DNA of 22,086 nt from an uncultured Acetatifactor sp. (GCA_910578995.1 CAJTSY010000027.1:11728-33813); one strand, 5' to 3'. Numbered from the stretch's first letter, positions 14,152 to 22,033 are shown. Program-made: numbers and translations. Notes: a model not told the origin generated them from the sequence alone.

Positions 14152-15527
14152 CCCTCCTCACCGCCTTCCAGACCATAGAGCCTGTACATCTCCTTCAGAT
14201 CCCTGCGAAACTGCGCCTCCGTCCCCGGATCCGAAAAAGAAATATCCGCAATTCTGCATATAAAAGTACGAATCCACGGAATCATCTCACTGGCATCGTA
14301 AACCTCCGCGGAAAACCGGCTTGTGTTGCCATCGATTTTCTCCACCGTCCCACAGCGCTTCTCCCGCTCCAGCCTGTGATGGATATACTCCTCATTGTCC
14401 CCATAACGAACCGTAAATTCCACATGCTCCGTCCGCCGGCCCGACCTGCCCTGGGTGCTCACCCCCCACATATACGGCCTCATACCCTCCAGCTTCCCGC
14501 GGAGCTCCTCAAAATCCCCGCTCACCTTCCCCGGCCTGACGGACACAATATTGTCAATCCGGAACGATTTGATCCGCCTGACCCTGGGCACATACGCCAT
14601 GATATACTGCCTGCCGCTCTGGACGCTCACCAGGATTCTCAGGGGAACCACCGTCCCCATCCTGACACGCCCTTTTTGTCGGTTGACGGTTTCCAAAGTC
14701 ACATATCTTTTCTCATGCATTGCCTCCAACAGCTGATATACAATCTCACTGTCCATGGCCCCCGTTATATAGTGATGCTTAAACGCAAAATTCCCTCTAT
14801 GCGGCTTTGTGCCGGACGTTCCTGCCTTGCATGATTCGGCTCTGCACAGTGCTTCCTTATCCGTTTCTTTCCTGTGTGCTCCCGCCTCCTGCCCCCTCGC
14901 CTTGCCCGCTTCCGCCATGCACACCCCTGTCTTATCCGCTTCTATCCTATCCAACAGAAAAGAACCGATAACCCCGCAGAGAGACACTTCCGAGAAAAAA
15001 TCCAGCATATCCGCATCACAATGTACGGAATCCGAGACCCGCCTATAATACAACGTCTTCCCCCGCCTTTCCGCAGTCAGAATCCCCTCAGCCGCATATT
15101 CCTTCAATTTCTTCCGGACTGTGGATTCGTCAAACAGTCTGGGTTCCGCAAATACGGAGAGATATTCGTCCATCCTCCCCATAATCTCGCCCACAGACAT
15201 TGCCTCCCCGTCCGGTGCCAGAATATCCATCAGAATAAAATGAAGCGTGATATCCCCGTCCGTAAAGCTCTTCGCCTTCCATGCCTTGTACAGGGGGTTG
15301 TGGCGGGACCGGCGGCTGTCAATGGACAGAAAGACATTTTTCCCCTCCGGCGTCCGGCGGAACCGCATGTAATCCCCCAGCCAACTCTCCAGCCTGCGGC
15401 GCTCGTCGTCATAGGAGCGGGCGCTTTTCCCGGTATATTCCTCCCTGCTCTTAAAGCCATAGACATAGAACTCCCGTATATAATCCCGGATACGGCTGAA
15501 ATTCTTGACAAGCTCGCTATAGGCCAT
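14148..15527 (-). CDS. WYL-domain regulator 1 with winged helix
   Basis: 459 residues from the Met at 15527, chosen because AAGGAGGG lies 7 bp upstream; the longer frame starts with a TTG inside that site. An N-terminal segment (SRIRDYIREFYVYGF, KSREEY) leads into a winged helix at about 105-165 (MSVGEIMGRMDEYL, TVRKKLKEYAAEGIL, RRGKTLYYR). The WYL domain (about 260-345) has RYVTLETVNRQKGRV, VVPLRILVSVQSGRQYIMAY and RRIKSFRIDNI. A poorly conserved, Cys/Ala/Gly/Lys-rich insertion of about 45 residues (near 200-245) sits between the two. It is the first gene of a two-gene operon with WYL regulator 2 and is the likely DNA-binding member. From its position it should control the tRNA-like RNA, Ro-like and rtcB genes, replacing RtcR of proteobacteria; that is inference. 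Confidence 0.85.
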   Translation of the reverse strand: MAYSELVKNFSRIRDYIREFYVYGFKSREEYTGKSARSYDDERRRLESWLGDYMRFRRTPEGKNVFLSIDSRRSRHNPLYKAWKAKSFTDGDITLHFILMDILAPDGEAMSVGEIMGRMDEYLSVFAEPRLFDESTVRKKLKEYAAEGILTAERRGKTLYYRRVSDSVHCDADMLDFFSEVSLCGVIGSFLLDRIEADKTGVCMAEAGKARGQEAGAHRKETDKEALCRAESCKAGTSGTKPHRGNFAFKHHYITGAMDSEIVYQLLEAMHEKRYVTLETVNRQKGRVRMGTVVPLRILVSVQSGRQYIMAYVPRVRRIKSFRIDNIVSVRPGKVSGDFEELRGKLEGMRPYMWGVSTQGRSGRRTEHVEFTVRYGDNEEYIHHRLEREKRCGTVEKIDGNTSRFSAEVYDASEMIPWIRTFICRIADISFSDPGTEAQFRRDLKEMYRLYGLEGGEEG

Positions 15528-15778
15528 GCTTTCTCCCTCCTTCAAAATCCGCTTCTGAAATCCCCCTTCTCACCATTGTCGTAAACCAACCCACAGAACG
15601 TTTCATTCAGCTTCCCATTTCTCCATTTTTGTCTCTCTGCCCGATTGCAGCTTTTCTTCTCTATTCGCCGGACTCTCTCAAAAGGAATGGTCGTCTGCCG
15701 TCTCTTCCTTCAACCCATGATCTGGACACGCCAGAACCAAAGCTTCACTGTTTTACTCGTAATTTCGCATTTTGTTAT

Positions 15779-16045
15779 CTAACATTCCATCCATACTTCC
15801 ATCTGCGAATCCCGATGCCAGGACTTGCCTGCGGAAGCATAGTCCACCATCAGGAACTCCTCCCCGCCCAGTTTGACGCGGAAACAGCACTGGCAGGGTA
15901 TCCCCGCCTGGGCGGCGGACATGGATACCTTCCCGTCCCCCACCCGCACAGGCGTCCCTTCCGTTCCCAACCCCGCATCCCTGGCCAGGGCCAGCGCCGC
16001 GTCAAAGGCATCCGGGGTATTTCCGGGTATATTTCCGCCGGCCAC
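15779..16045 (-). pseudogene. Fragment of an unidentified protein
   Basis: An 88-residue minus-strand frame (with GLGTEGTPVRVGDGKVSMS, then FRVKLGGEEFLMVDYASAGK and SWHRDSQMEVWMEC) reads like the C-terminal beta-rich end of a larger protein, with natural codon use and a proper stop at 15779. The frame continues upstream of the Met without a good ribosome binding site, and no N-terminal part is seen up to 16090. I do not recognise the family. The flanks are debris: 15546-15778 shows no gene and no clear promoter for the WYL operon. Confidence 0.4.
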
Positions 16046-16094
16046 GGCGCGGATTTCTGCTATCCAGTATACAACAAAGGAGCCGCCCTATCAA

Positions 16095-16187
16095 GGAATT
16101 TAAATACAGGATGCACGGGCTGCACGGATATATTTCCATTGCAGGTTATTACAATTTATTTCCATACATATCCTGTATTTTAAATCC
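16095..16187. repeat. Inverted repeat with 11-bp perfect arms
   Basis: AAATACAGGAT (16102-16112) and ATCCTGTATTT (16170-16180) are perfect inverted repeats. With one slipped base the arms extend to about 18 bp (16095-16112, 16170-16187). The 93-bp unit is AT-rich inside a GC-richer region and encodes nothing, so it could be a small non-autonomous element or an old element end. No target-site duplication is obvious. Confidence 0.45.
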
Positions 16188-16277
16188 TCAATATGACAGC
16201 TCCATCAGATGCAATGTGTTCCTGTTTTTTCACTCTGCGCCACTGCCGGATGCTTTCACCGGCAGCCGCCTGTTTAT

Positions 16278-16367
16278 CGGTTTTCATTCACCTGCGGGCT
16301 TTTACCCACAACCATTCTTACCGGTTTTCATTCACCTGCGGGCTCTCACCCACAGACACCTGCTTAC
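16278..16367. repeat. Direct duplication, about 44-bp period, two copies
   Basis: The 33-bp core beginning CGGTTTTCATTCACCTGCGG occurs at 16278-16310 and 16322-16354 with two mismatches, each copy followed by a CTTAC before the next CGG. It lies in non-coding debris. Confidence 0.7.
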
Positions 16368-16379
16368 CGGCCTATCTTC

Positions 16380-16790
16380 CCTATCTTCTTCAGCATGATG
16401 TTGTCCGGCCCGCCGTAGGACTCCGGCGCTTCCACAATGGTCAGGTTCCCATAAAAGCGCCAGAACCGTGCATGCCATCCGCAGGTTTGTTCCGGGCAGA
16501 TTCTTCAGCAGGTCCAGTCCGCCGGGTGTGGAGGCAATTCTGGAATTTGCCTTCAGATAATCCACATTGTTCTGCAGCTGCGTCAGCACCGTCTGCAGCG
16601 GAACCAGTTTGTTGTTTTCGATATACAGCATTCCGGTAAACCAGTCGTTCCATCTGGCTACGAAGCTGAACAGACCGATGGTGCCCAACCCTGCCTTGAA
16701 CAGGGGGCAGGCGATCCGGAAATAGATGGTGAAATGTCCCGCTCCGTCTATCCTGGCCGAATCAAACAGGCCCTCCGGTGTCCGGGCTGA
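16380..16790 (-). pseudogene. Fragment of a carbohydrate ABC transporter permease (LplC/CUT1 type)
   Basis: The minus strand from about 16790 to 16458 encodes an internal permease piece: EGLFDSARIDGAGHFTIYFR, then ACPLFKAGLGTIGLFSFV, ARWNDWFTGMLYIENNKLV, PLQTVLTQLQNNVDYL and LPGTNLRMACTVLA. This includes the EAA-loop region (ARIDGAG) of LplC/YtcP-like sugar permeases. The first membrane helices and the usual C-terminal VYPFFQKYF-type end are missing. After TVLA the text changes to another frame that reads FYGNLTIVEAPESYGGPDNI, then MLKKIGKIG, apparently the end of an unrelated gene joined by deletion. No solute-binding protein or second permease is nearby. It is non-functional. Confidence 0.75.
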
Positions 16791-16823
16791 TGCTGCCCCT
16801 TAACACCAGTCAGCCGTTCTGTC

Positions 16824-18377
16824 TTAAAACCGCTTGATCTTCTTCGTGGTATTCTTCTCAAATTCCACATCCCGCACCTTCAGGCTGAAAACCCGCTTAT
16901 ACAGCGGCACGGTCTCATTGTAGGCATCGATAATGCCCTGAAGCTCCCCCCGCAGGTCCTTGATCTTTTTCTTGGCGGCATATTCCAGATCCGGGAAAAT
17001 CTCCGCCTCGATGACTCCTTCGCTCTCCCGCACCAGAACCTCCTGCACCAAGCGGTTTGCACCAAGCTTGTTCTCGATCTCCTCCGGGGACACGTTCTCG
17101 CCGTTGGGGGTGATGATCAGATTCTTCTTCCGTCCGGTGAGGAACAGGAAGCCGTCCTCGTCCACATATCCCAGGTCTCCGGTCTTCAGCCACCCGTCCT
17201 CCAGGGTCTGGGCGGTCTCCTCAGGCATTTTGTAGTATCCCTGCATGACGCTGGTTCCCTTTACCCAGATCTCCTCGTCCACCACCTTCACCCGGCAGTT
17301 GGGCATGCATTTCCCGATGGAACCTGCCTTCTGGGCGCTGTCGCAGTTGGTGCTGATGACAGGGGCGCACTCTGTCATGCCGTAACCCTGCAGGATATTG
17401 ATTCCGTATTTACGGAACATGCTGATGTATGACGGGTTCAAATATGCGCCGCCGCTGCATATGGTATGAAACTGCTTTCCGAATACTTTCGCTTTCACCA
17501 AAGGCGCAGGGATGAAGGAAGCCTCCTCCAATTTTTTCGCCAGGGTCTCCACCATCAGCGGCACCATCAGGATCATATTGGGCTCGAAAAGCTTGATGTT
17601 TTTCGCCACCCGCAGCAGAGAATCATTGATACAGATCACGGCCCCCACGGACATGCCCTTCAGGATATCCATGCTCAGGCAGTAGGCGTGGTGGATGGGA
17701 AGCACGCTCATCAGGACTATCCCGGGTTCATAGCCCATGTCCAGGGCGGTGGCGTTCTCTGCCAGGTTACGGTGAGTCAGCATGACGCCCTTGCTCTTTC
17801 CCGTGGTGCCGGAAGTGAACATGATAGTGGCCAGATCCTCCGGCCGGGGGATATAACCCGCGGCGGTATTGCCCTCCCTGGCAGCCGTCCGCGCCAACAG
17901 TTCATGCATGGACAGGGCGCCGGAACCCCCGCTTCCCTCTTCCATGGCAATGAGATGCTTCAGTCCCGCGCACTGCTCCGATGCCATCAGAGCCACATTT
18001 TCCTTCGTCCCGTCATATAAAAGAGTGGTCACGTCCGCCCTGTCGATGAGTTCACACAGCTCCTCCGCCGGAAGGTTGGCATCCAGGGGCACCGCCACGC
18101 TGCCGCCGTTTACGATACCATAGTAGCCCGTTATCCACCCATAGGAAGTGGCCCCTACGATGGCAATATGCTTTCCCTGTTCCCCCAGATCCGCCAGTGC
18201 GGCGGAAAATCTCCGGCTGTCCTCCCCCAGCTGCGCATAGGTTTTTGCCTCTACTTTGGTTTCTTTTTTCCCGCCCTGTCCGGCCTCCTTCACCTTGTAC
18301 CTGACGGCATCCCGGTTCCCGTAAGCCTCCGCGGCTTTTTCCAACAGCTCGTATATTGTACTCCGTAATTCGTTCAT
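16824..18377 (-). CDS. AMP-forming acyl/aminoacyl ligase (ANL superfamily)
   Basis: 517 residues with the adenylate-forming landmarks: P-loop MFTSGTTGKSKGVMLTH (about 186-202), LQGYGMTECAP (A5 motif, about 346), TGDLGYVDEDGFLFLTGRKK (A7/A8), the A8 hinge and a C-terminal TTKKIKRF with the A10 catalytic Lys. It activates a carboxylic acid as an acyl-AMP and passes it to a thiol. The acyl carrier protein gene ends 13 bp upstream, so that carrier is the likely acceptor. The substrate is unknown: it looks like long-chain acyl-CoA synthetase/AMP-binding relatives rather than an NRPS adenylation domain with a readable code. A lysine-rich insertion (about 28-44) is a minor oddity. It is the last gene of the five-gene cluster; no terminator was found after it. 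Confidence 0.92.
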   Translation of the reverse strand: MNELRSTIYELLEKAAEAYGNRDAVRYKVKEAGQGGKKETKVEAKTYAQLGEDSRRFSAALADLGEQGKHIAIVGATSYGWITGYYGIVNGGSVAVPLDANLPAEELCELIDRADVTTLLYDGTKENVALMASEQCAGLKHLIAMEEGSGGSGALSMHELLARTAAREGNTAAGYIPRPEDLATIMFTSGTTGKSKGVMLTHRNLAENATALDMGYEPGIVLMSVLPIHHAYCLSMDILKGMSVGAVICINDSLLRVAKNIKLFEPNMILMVPLMVETLAKKLEEASFIPAPLVKAKVFGKQFHTICSGGAYLNPSYISMFRKYGINILQGYGMTECAPVISTNCDSAQKAGSIGKCMPNCRVKVVDEEIWVKGTSVMQGYYKMPEETAQTLEDGWLKTGDLGYVDEDGFLFLTGRKKNLIITPNGENVSPEEIENKLGANRLVQEVLVRESEGVIEAEIFPDLEYAAKKKIKDLRGELQGIIDAYNETVPLYKRVFSLKVRDVEFEKNTTKKIKRF

Positions 18378-18390
18378 AATTTTTTTCCTC

Positions 18391-18615
18391 TTACTGCAGC
18401 TTCGTCAGGTAATCCACCGCTTCCTGCACGGTGCGGATATTGGCGGCCTCCTCCTGGTTGATCTCCACGTCCAGCTCGTCCTCCACCTCGCCCAGCATGC
18501 TCATAAAATCAAAGGAAGTGAAGCCCAGATCCTCAATAAAGCGTGACTCCGGCCTGATATCCTCCTTCTTTACTTCCACATAATTTGTAATAATCTCCGC
18601 CAGCTGTTCAAACAT
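18391..18615 (-). CDS. Acyl carrier protein
   Basis: 74 residues from the Met at 18615, chosen because AAAGGATG precedes it; a longer frame to 18684 lacks family similarity. It shows the four-helix carrier pattern with DLGFTSFDFMSML, where S34 is the expected 4'-phosphopantetheine attachment site, and an acidic helix 2-3 (GEVEDELDVEINQEEA). The canonical text is LGxDSL; here it is LGFTSFD, typical of carrier proteins of specialised pathways rather than of fatty acid synthesis. It sits between the condensation-like gene (120 bp upstream) and the ligase (13 bp downstream), so it likely carries the substrate loaded by the ligase. Confidence 0.93.
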   Translation of the reverse strand: MFEQLAEIITNYVEVKKEDIRPESRFIEDLGFTSFDFMSMLGEVEDELDVEINQEEAANIRTVQEAVDYLTKLQ

Positions 18616-18735
18616 GATTTCATCCTTTCCTGCGCAGATACTGCGCTTCTGCATTTTTTCTACTTGCCTTTTGCTCTGCCCCAATGAGGAACAGCGCTTC
18701 TCCCTGCATCAGATCAGTTCCACAAATCAGTTTCT

Positions 18736-20139
18736 TTAAATCAGTTTCATAATATCCCCTATCTTCAGGTTGGGACTCTCTATTCCCTTGAACATAATCT
18801 TACAGATATAATAGTAAAAATATTCCAACTGCTCCCTGGTGTAGGCCTTGGTCTGATGCTCAAAGCTGAAGTCCAGGCCGTTGTCCTCGGGACGGTGCAT
18901 CACCGTAAGGTACAGGCCGTCGGAATAATAACCGTTGCAGTACCGCTTTGTCTTATAGCGGATGCCCCCCAAATCTGTCAGCCCTTTCTCCCGCAGGGTT
19001 GCCGGCTGATAGGTCAGGGAGACTGACTCATATCCCATTCCCTGGGGCTGGTTGTAGAACTGTCCCCGATAGTTGAGATATTCCGCCGGATTGAAATTCA
19101 CATAGCGGAACACCTCGTTCTGCCTGTCGCGGATCTCGTGGATCCCCTCCAGGAAGGTCCTCTCCTCCGACAGGATGGTCCGGAAAGGGAAGCAGTGGAT
19201 CCGGGTACCTCCCGACTTCTTCTCCTGCAGGGTAGCCCTGCGGGCATAAGCCACCTGGATGGACACATCATCGCACTGGTTCAGCTTCTGCAGGCAGGTG
19301 CGGATCCCCATGATCAGCAGGCACTGCAGGGAGACATGCTGCTGCTCGCAGAAGTTCATAAGCCGCCTGGTGGGCTCCTCCTCCAGATGGAAAATGTCGA
19401 TGGCGGCCGCAAAGCTGTCGGAGCCGCTGTACGCCGCGCGCAGGTTGGGATTGCCTGTGGCCTTCCTGGCGGCTTCCAGTCTCCCCGGGCCGTCGATACC
19501 GGTGAACATAGGCTCGGATTCCTCGATCAGCTTATGGAAATAAGCCCTGTCCCTTGCCTGGGCCTTGCTGCCCGCCTCGTAAGCCAGATCCTTCTCCACC
19601 TGCTCCGTGTAGGAACGCATGTCGGACGGATAGGGGATGCCCTCAAAATTCGCATTGCAGTAAATCTCGATGACATCCTTCAGGAAACCGATCAGGGACT
19701 GGGCGTCCAGGAACCTGTGGTCCCCCGCCATGAAGATGCCCTCAAAATTGTCCGGCGTCTTAATGATCACCACCCGGTTCATGGGAGCGTCTTCCTTGTC
19801 AAAAGGAATGCGAGTCCAGGCTGTCATCTGACTTTCCGCCTCCTCCATGGTTTTCCCGGTAAAATCCACAAACTCAATCTCCCGGTCTTCCTTCTCTACA
19901 ATATACTGGTACCATTCCTTCTCTTTCCTGTCATAGGCAAGCCTTGCCCTCATGGATTCGCATCTGTCATAGGCTTTATAGATGGCCTTGCGCAGCTCGT
20001 CCAGGTTCAGCTGAAATTCTATGGTCAGGCTGGTGCCCACGTTCAGAATCTCTTTTCCCGGGCTGTACTGTGCGTAATAATTGTGAAATTTCTGCGCTAT
20101 TGTCAGCGGATATGTCTTGTATCCTTTTCTTGTCTTCAT
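18736..20139 (-). CDS. Stand-alone condensation-like acyltransferase
   Basis: 467 residues resembling a single NRPS condensation domain/CoA-dependent acyltransferase fold. The active-site HHxxxD is represented by D140-H141-RFL-D145 in MAGDHRFLDAQS: the second His and the Asp are kept, the first His is replaced by Asp. A DFxFE-like stretch (LDFSFEHQTKAYTREQLEYF, near the C-terminus) matches the end of such domains. It would join an acyl group from the carrier protein to an amine or hydroxyl acceptor. No adenylation or carrier domain is fused. GGAAGGGAGA precedes the ATG. Between alpha/beta hydrolase (upstream) and carrier protein (downstream) it is part of the same transcription unit. Confidence 0.85.
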   Translation of the reverse strand: MKTRKGYKTYPLTIAQKFHNYYAQYSPGKEILNVGTSLTIEFQLNLDELRKAIYKAYDRCESMRARLAYDRKEKEWYQYIVEKEDREIEFVDFTGKTMEEAESQMTAWTRIPFDKEDAPMNRVVIIKTPDNFEGIFMAGDHRFLDAQSLIGFLKDVIEIYCNANFEGIPYPSDMRSYTEQVEKDLAYEAGSKAQARDRAYFHKLIEESEPMFTGIDGPGRLEAARKATGNPNLRAAYSGSDSFAAAIDIFHLEEEPTRRLMNFCEQQHVSLQCLLIMGIRTCLQKLNQCDDVSIQVAYARRATLQEKKSGGTRIHCFPFRTILSEERTFLEGIHEIRDRQNEVFRYVNFNPAEYLNYRGQFYNQPQGMGYESVSLTYQPATLREKGLTDLGGIRYKTKRYCNGYYSDGLYLTVMHRPEDNGLDFSFEHQTKAYTREQLEYFYYYICKIMFKGIESPNLKIGDIMKLI

Positions 20140-20245
20140 AATATTCTCCCTTCCCGTCTGGCGGGTGTCCCTGCATCTGTCCTGCTGCGCCTTATTCTCC
20201 GGCTTCTGCCCCTTCCAACGCAGCGCCTTACAGAATGCCGGAGCA

Positions 20246-21277
20246 CTATGCCTTCATAACCTCGTCCATAAATTCCGTCAGCGCCTTCTCATAAGCCTCC
20301 ATGTCCTTGTAATAGCTCTCCGCATGGGCCGCGCCCTGGACAATCAGTTTGCGCTTGGGTGAAGCGCAGTTGTCGTAGAGCTCGTCGCACATGCTGCACG
20401 GAACAAAAGTATCCGCTGAGCCGTGTATAAACAGAATCGGCACCTTCGCCTTGCGCACCTCTCTCCTGGCATTGCATTCGTCCATACCATAGCCCGCCAG
20501 TTTCCGGTTGAGCAGGTCAGCCCCCTGGATGGCGGGAAATGCAGGCAGATGATACATATGGTTCAACACATGGGTGAACACTTCCTTGGGGGAAGTAAAC
20601 CCACAGTCGGAGACGATCCCCTTCACATTGGAAGGCAGTTCCAGCCCGCTGGCCATCAGCACCGTGGCGCCGCCCATGGAGGTGCCGTGGAGCAGGATTG
20701 CCACATCCTCCCCGCACTCCCCTACGAGCCAACGGATCCAGGCGTGGGCATCCTTTCTGTCCAGACAGCCGAAACCGATATATTCGCCCTCGCTCTCTCC
20801 GTGGGCCCTGGCATCCGGAAGCAACATGGCATAGCCCCGTTTCAGGAAATAATCGGCTATGGCGATATGGTTACTCAGGCCCTCTCCCGTGTAACCATGG
20901 AAACAGATGACTGCCTTTCTGACCGGGGACATGGCGGATTCCGGTTTCATCTGCGCTGTCTCGGCCGGAGACGCTGCCCCGGCCTGGCTGCACTCCTCTG
21001 CCTCAGGGCCTCCCATGCCGGGGAAAAACGTGGCATGAAGCTTCAGCCCGTCGAAGGATGTGAGATACACGTCACGATGAGGCTGTGCCATTACGAATCC
21101 CCTGCGCCCCTCCATCAGCGGAAAATACTTTTCCCAGTCCGTACCCGCCATCTTAATGGTCCGGTCCGTATCCGCATTCCCCCGCTTCATTGTCCTGTTA
21201 TAAAAATATAAGGTTTCCCCCACTCCTGCCGCCGCAAGCAGTCCCGTGGCGGCGGCAAATTTTTTCAAAACTCCCAT
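20246..21277 (-). CDS. Membrane-anchored alpha/beta hydrolase
   Basis: 343 residues. One N-terminal hydrophobic segment (about 6-27) can act as a signal anchor. The hydrolase domain has HGYTGEG (oxyanion region, about 127-133), DARAHGESEG, the nucleophile elbow HGTSMGG with S200, an Asp in HGSADTFVP (about 288) and a His in GAAHAESYY (about 318), a complete Ser-Asp-His triad. The order of motifs fits the DUF1100/YqkD-BAAT-like family of esterases. A low-complexity insertion (about 88-118, Gly/Glu/Ala/Met-rich) lies before the first core strand. GGAGGAGT is 1-8 bp before the ATG. The role in the cluster could be release or removal of an acyl group; this is inference. Confidence 0.9.
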   Translation of the reverse strand: MGVLKKFAAATGLLAAAGVGETLYFYNRTMKRGNADTDRTIKMAGTDWEKYFPLMEGRRGFVMAQPHRDVYLTSFDGLKLHATFFPGMGGPEAEECSQAGAASPAETAQMKPESAMSPVRKAVICFHGYTGEGLSNHIAIADYFLKRGYAMLLPDARAHGESEGEYIGFGCLDRKDAHAWIRWLVGECGEDVAILLHGTSMGGATVLMASGLELPSNVKGIVSDCGFTSPKEVFTHVLNHMYHLPAFPAIQGADLLNRKLAGYGMDECNARREVRKAKVPILFIHGSADTFVPCSMCDELYDNCASPKRKLIVQGAAHAESYYKDMEAYEKALTEFMDEVMKA

Positions 21278-21297
21278 ACTCCTCCTGCTCCTTACTT

Positions 21298-21400
21298 CTT
21301 CACTTCACCAGTTTCTTATCTTTCCTGATTTCTTCGATTTCCGCGCTTCTTCACTTTCCCTATTTCTTCGCTTTTCTGATTCCTTCATTTTTCTTGCTTA
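21298..21400 (-). repeat. Polypurine tract between the SCP2 and hydrolase genes
   Basis: On the transcribed (minus) strand about 100 bases are almost pure A/G with many degenerate GAAGAAA and GGAAAG units; on the plus strand it is a run of CTTCTT-like text. It codes for nothing and holds no hairpin, but could matter for mRNA stability or DNA structure. Confidence 0.5.
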
Positions 21401-21835
21401 CTTCTTCTCTTTGCCCGCCGCTTTCTTCGCCGCAGCCCTGACCACTGTATCCACCACCTTGTCAGCCGCTTTCCTGGCCACGCTCTTCTCCTTCTGCAGG
21501 GCGGCCCGCTTCAGCTCAATAATCTCCTTCAGCCGCAGCGCCTTCTCAATATTTCCCTCCACACGCAGCTTCTGCGCCGTAAAAGCAGCCACCGGATCCA
21601 ACTCCCCGTCGGCGATTCCGATAAGCACATCCGGGGCGCAGATAAACATGGCGTCCCTGTCATAGTACTCATAAGGTTCTACATGGAGTTCACCGTCTTT
21701 TACCTCCACATAGAAGGCACCCCCTGCCTCACTGTCCTCAATGTTAAACTGGAAGGCAAGATGCTCGTGTATGTCGCTAACATCGGCCCCCATAAATTTG
21801 CCCTTGATCTCATAAAATAAATCTGCGTAAGTCAT
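21398..21835 (-). CDS. SCP2-domain lipid-binding protein
   Basis: 145 residues from the Met at 21835, chosen because GGAGGAGAG precedes it; Met codons at 21847 and 21874 are less likely. It begins MTYADLFYEIKGKFMGADVS and shows the SCP-2 sterol-carrier pattern: LAFQFNIEDSEAGGAFYVEV, KDGELHVEPYEY, DAMFICAPDVLIGIADGELDP and AFTAQKLRVEGNIEKALRL. SCP2 domains bind fatty-acyl or other lipid ligands in a hydrophobic tunnel. A 30-residue Lys/Ala-rich C-terminal tail (RKAADKVVDTVVRAAAKKAA) may contact membranes or nucleic acid. It is the first gene of the cluster and lies directly behind the palindrome-bearing promoter. Its ligand could be the pathway's lipid substrate or product. Confidence 0.85.
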   Translation of the reverse strand: MTYADLFYEIKGKFMGADVSDIHEHLAFQFNIEDSEAGGAFYVEVKDGELHVEPYEYYDRDAMFICAPDVLIGIADGELDPVAAFTAQKLRVEGNIEKALRLKEIIELKRAALQKEKSVARKAADKVVDTVVRAAAKKAAGKEKK

Positions 21836-21886
21836 TCTCTCCTCCATTCCGGCCTCTTTGGAACTGCCTGACAATTTTGTACCCGT

Positions 21887-21946
21887 TTCGACTATCGGTC
21901 GAACTTGTTATAACGAAACTTTAACAAATTTTCGACCAGTGGTCAA
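21887..21946 (-). promoter_or_regulatory. Promoter with two operator palindromes upstream of the SCP2 cluster
   Basis: On the minus strand TTGACC (21946-21941) and TAAAGT (21923-21918) are 17 bp apart. TTCGACTATCGGTCGAA (21887-21903) is a 17-bp palindrome downstream of the -10, and GACCAGTGGTC (within 21931-21946) is a second palindrome overlapping the -35. Both share GACY and GGTC half-sites, as in many TetR-family operators. Their positions suggest repression. No regulator gene is inside the window. Confidence 0.6.
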
Positions 21947-22004
21947 CTGCCCTTTTCCCTAATTTGTTCCTGAAAATATTCCGTTTTTATGGCACTATTC
22001 ACAA

Positions 22005-22033
22005 TTGTTCCCCAATGGGCTTTGTGTTATTAT
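22005..22033 (+). promoter_or_regulatory. Divergent promoter pointing off the right edge
   Basis: TTGTTC (22005-22010), 17 bp and TATTAT (22028-22033) on the plus strand form a good vegetative promoter. An ATG at 22063 is open to the edge (MALSLDFT) but has no ribosome binding site, so the gene start is not certain. A divergently encoded regulator of the lipid cluster would be a natural occupant. Confidence 0.5.

Noticed and set aside
16278..16367. CRISPR array
   Set aside because: Only two copies of a 33-bp core with mismatches and an 11-bp gap; too few and too closely spaced, and no cas genes.
19138..20259. A plus-strand frame of 373 codons opposite the condensation-like gene
   Set aside because: No motifs or ribosome binding site; antisense shadow of a recognisable enzyme.
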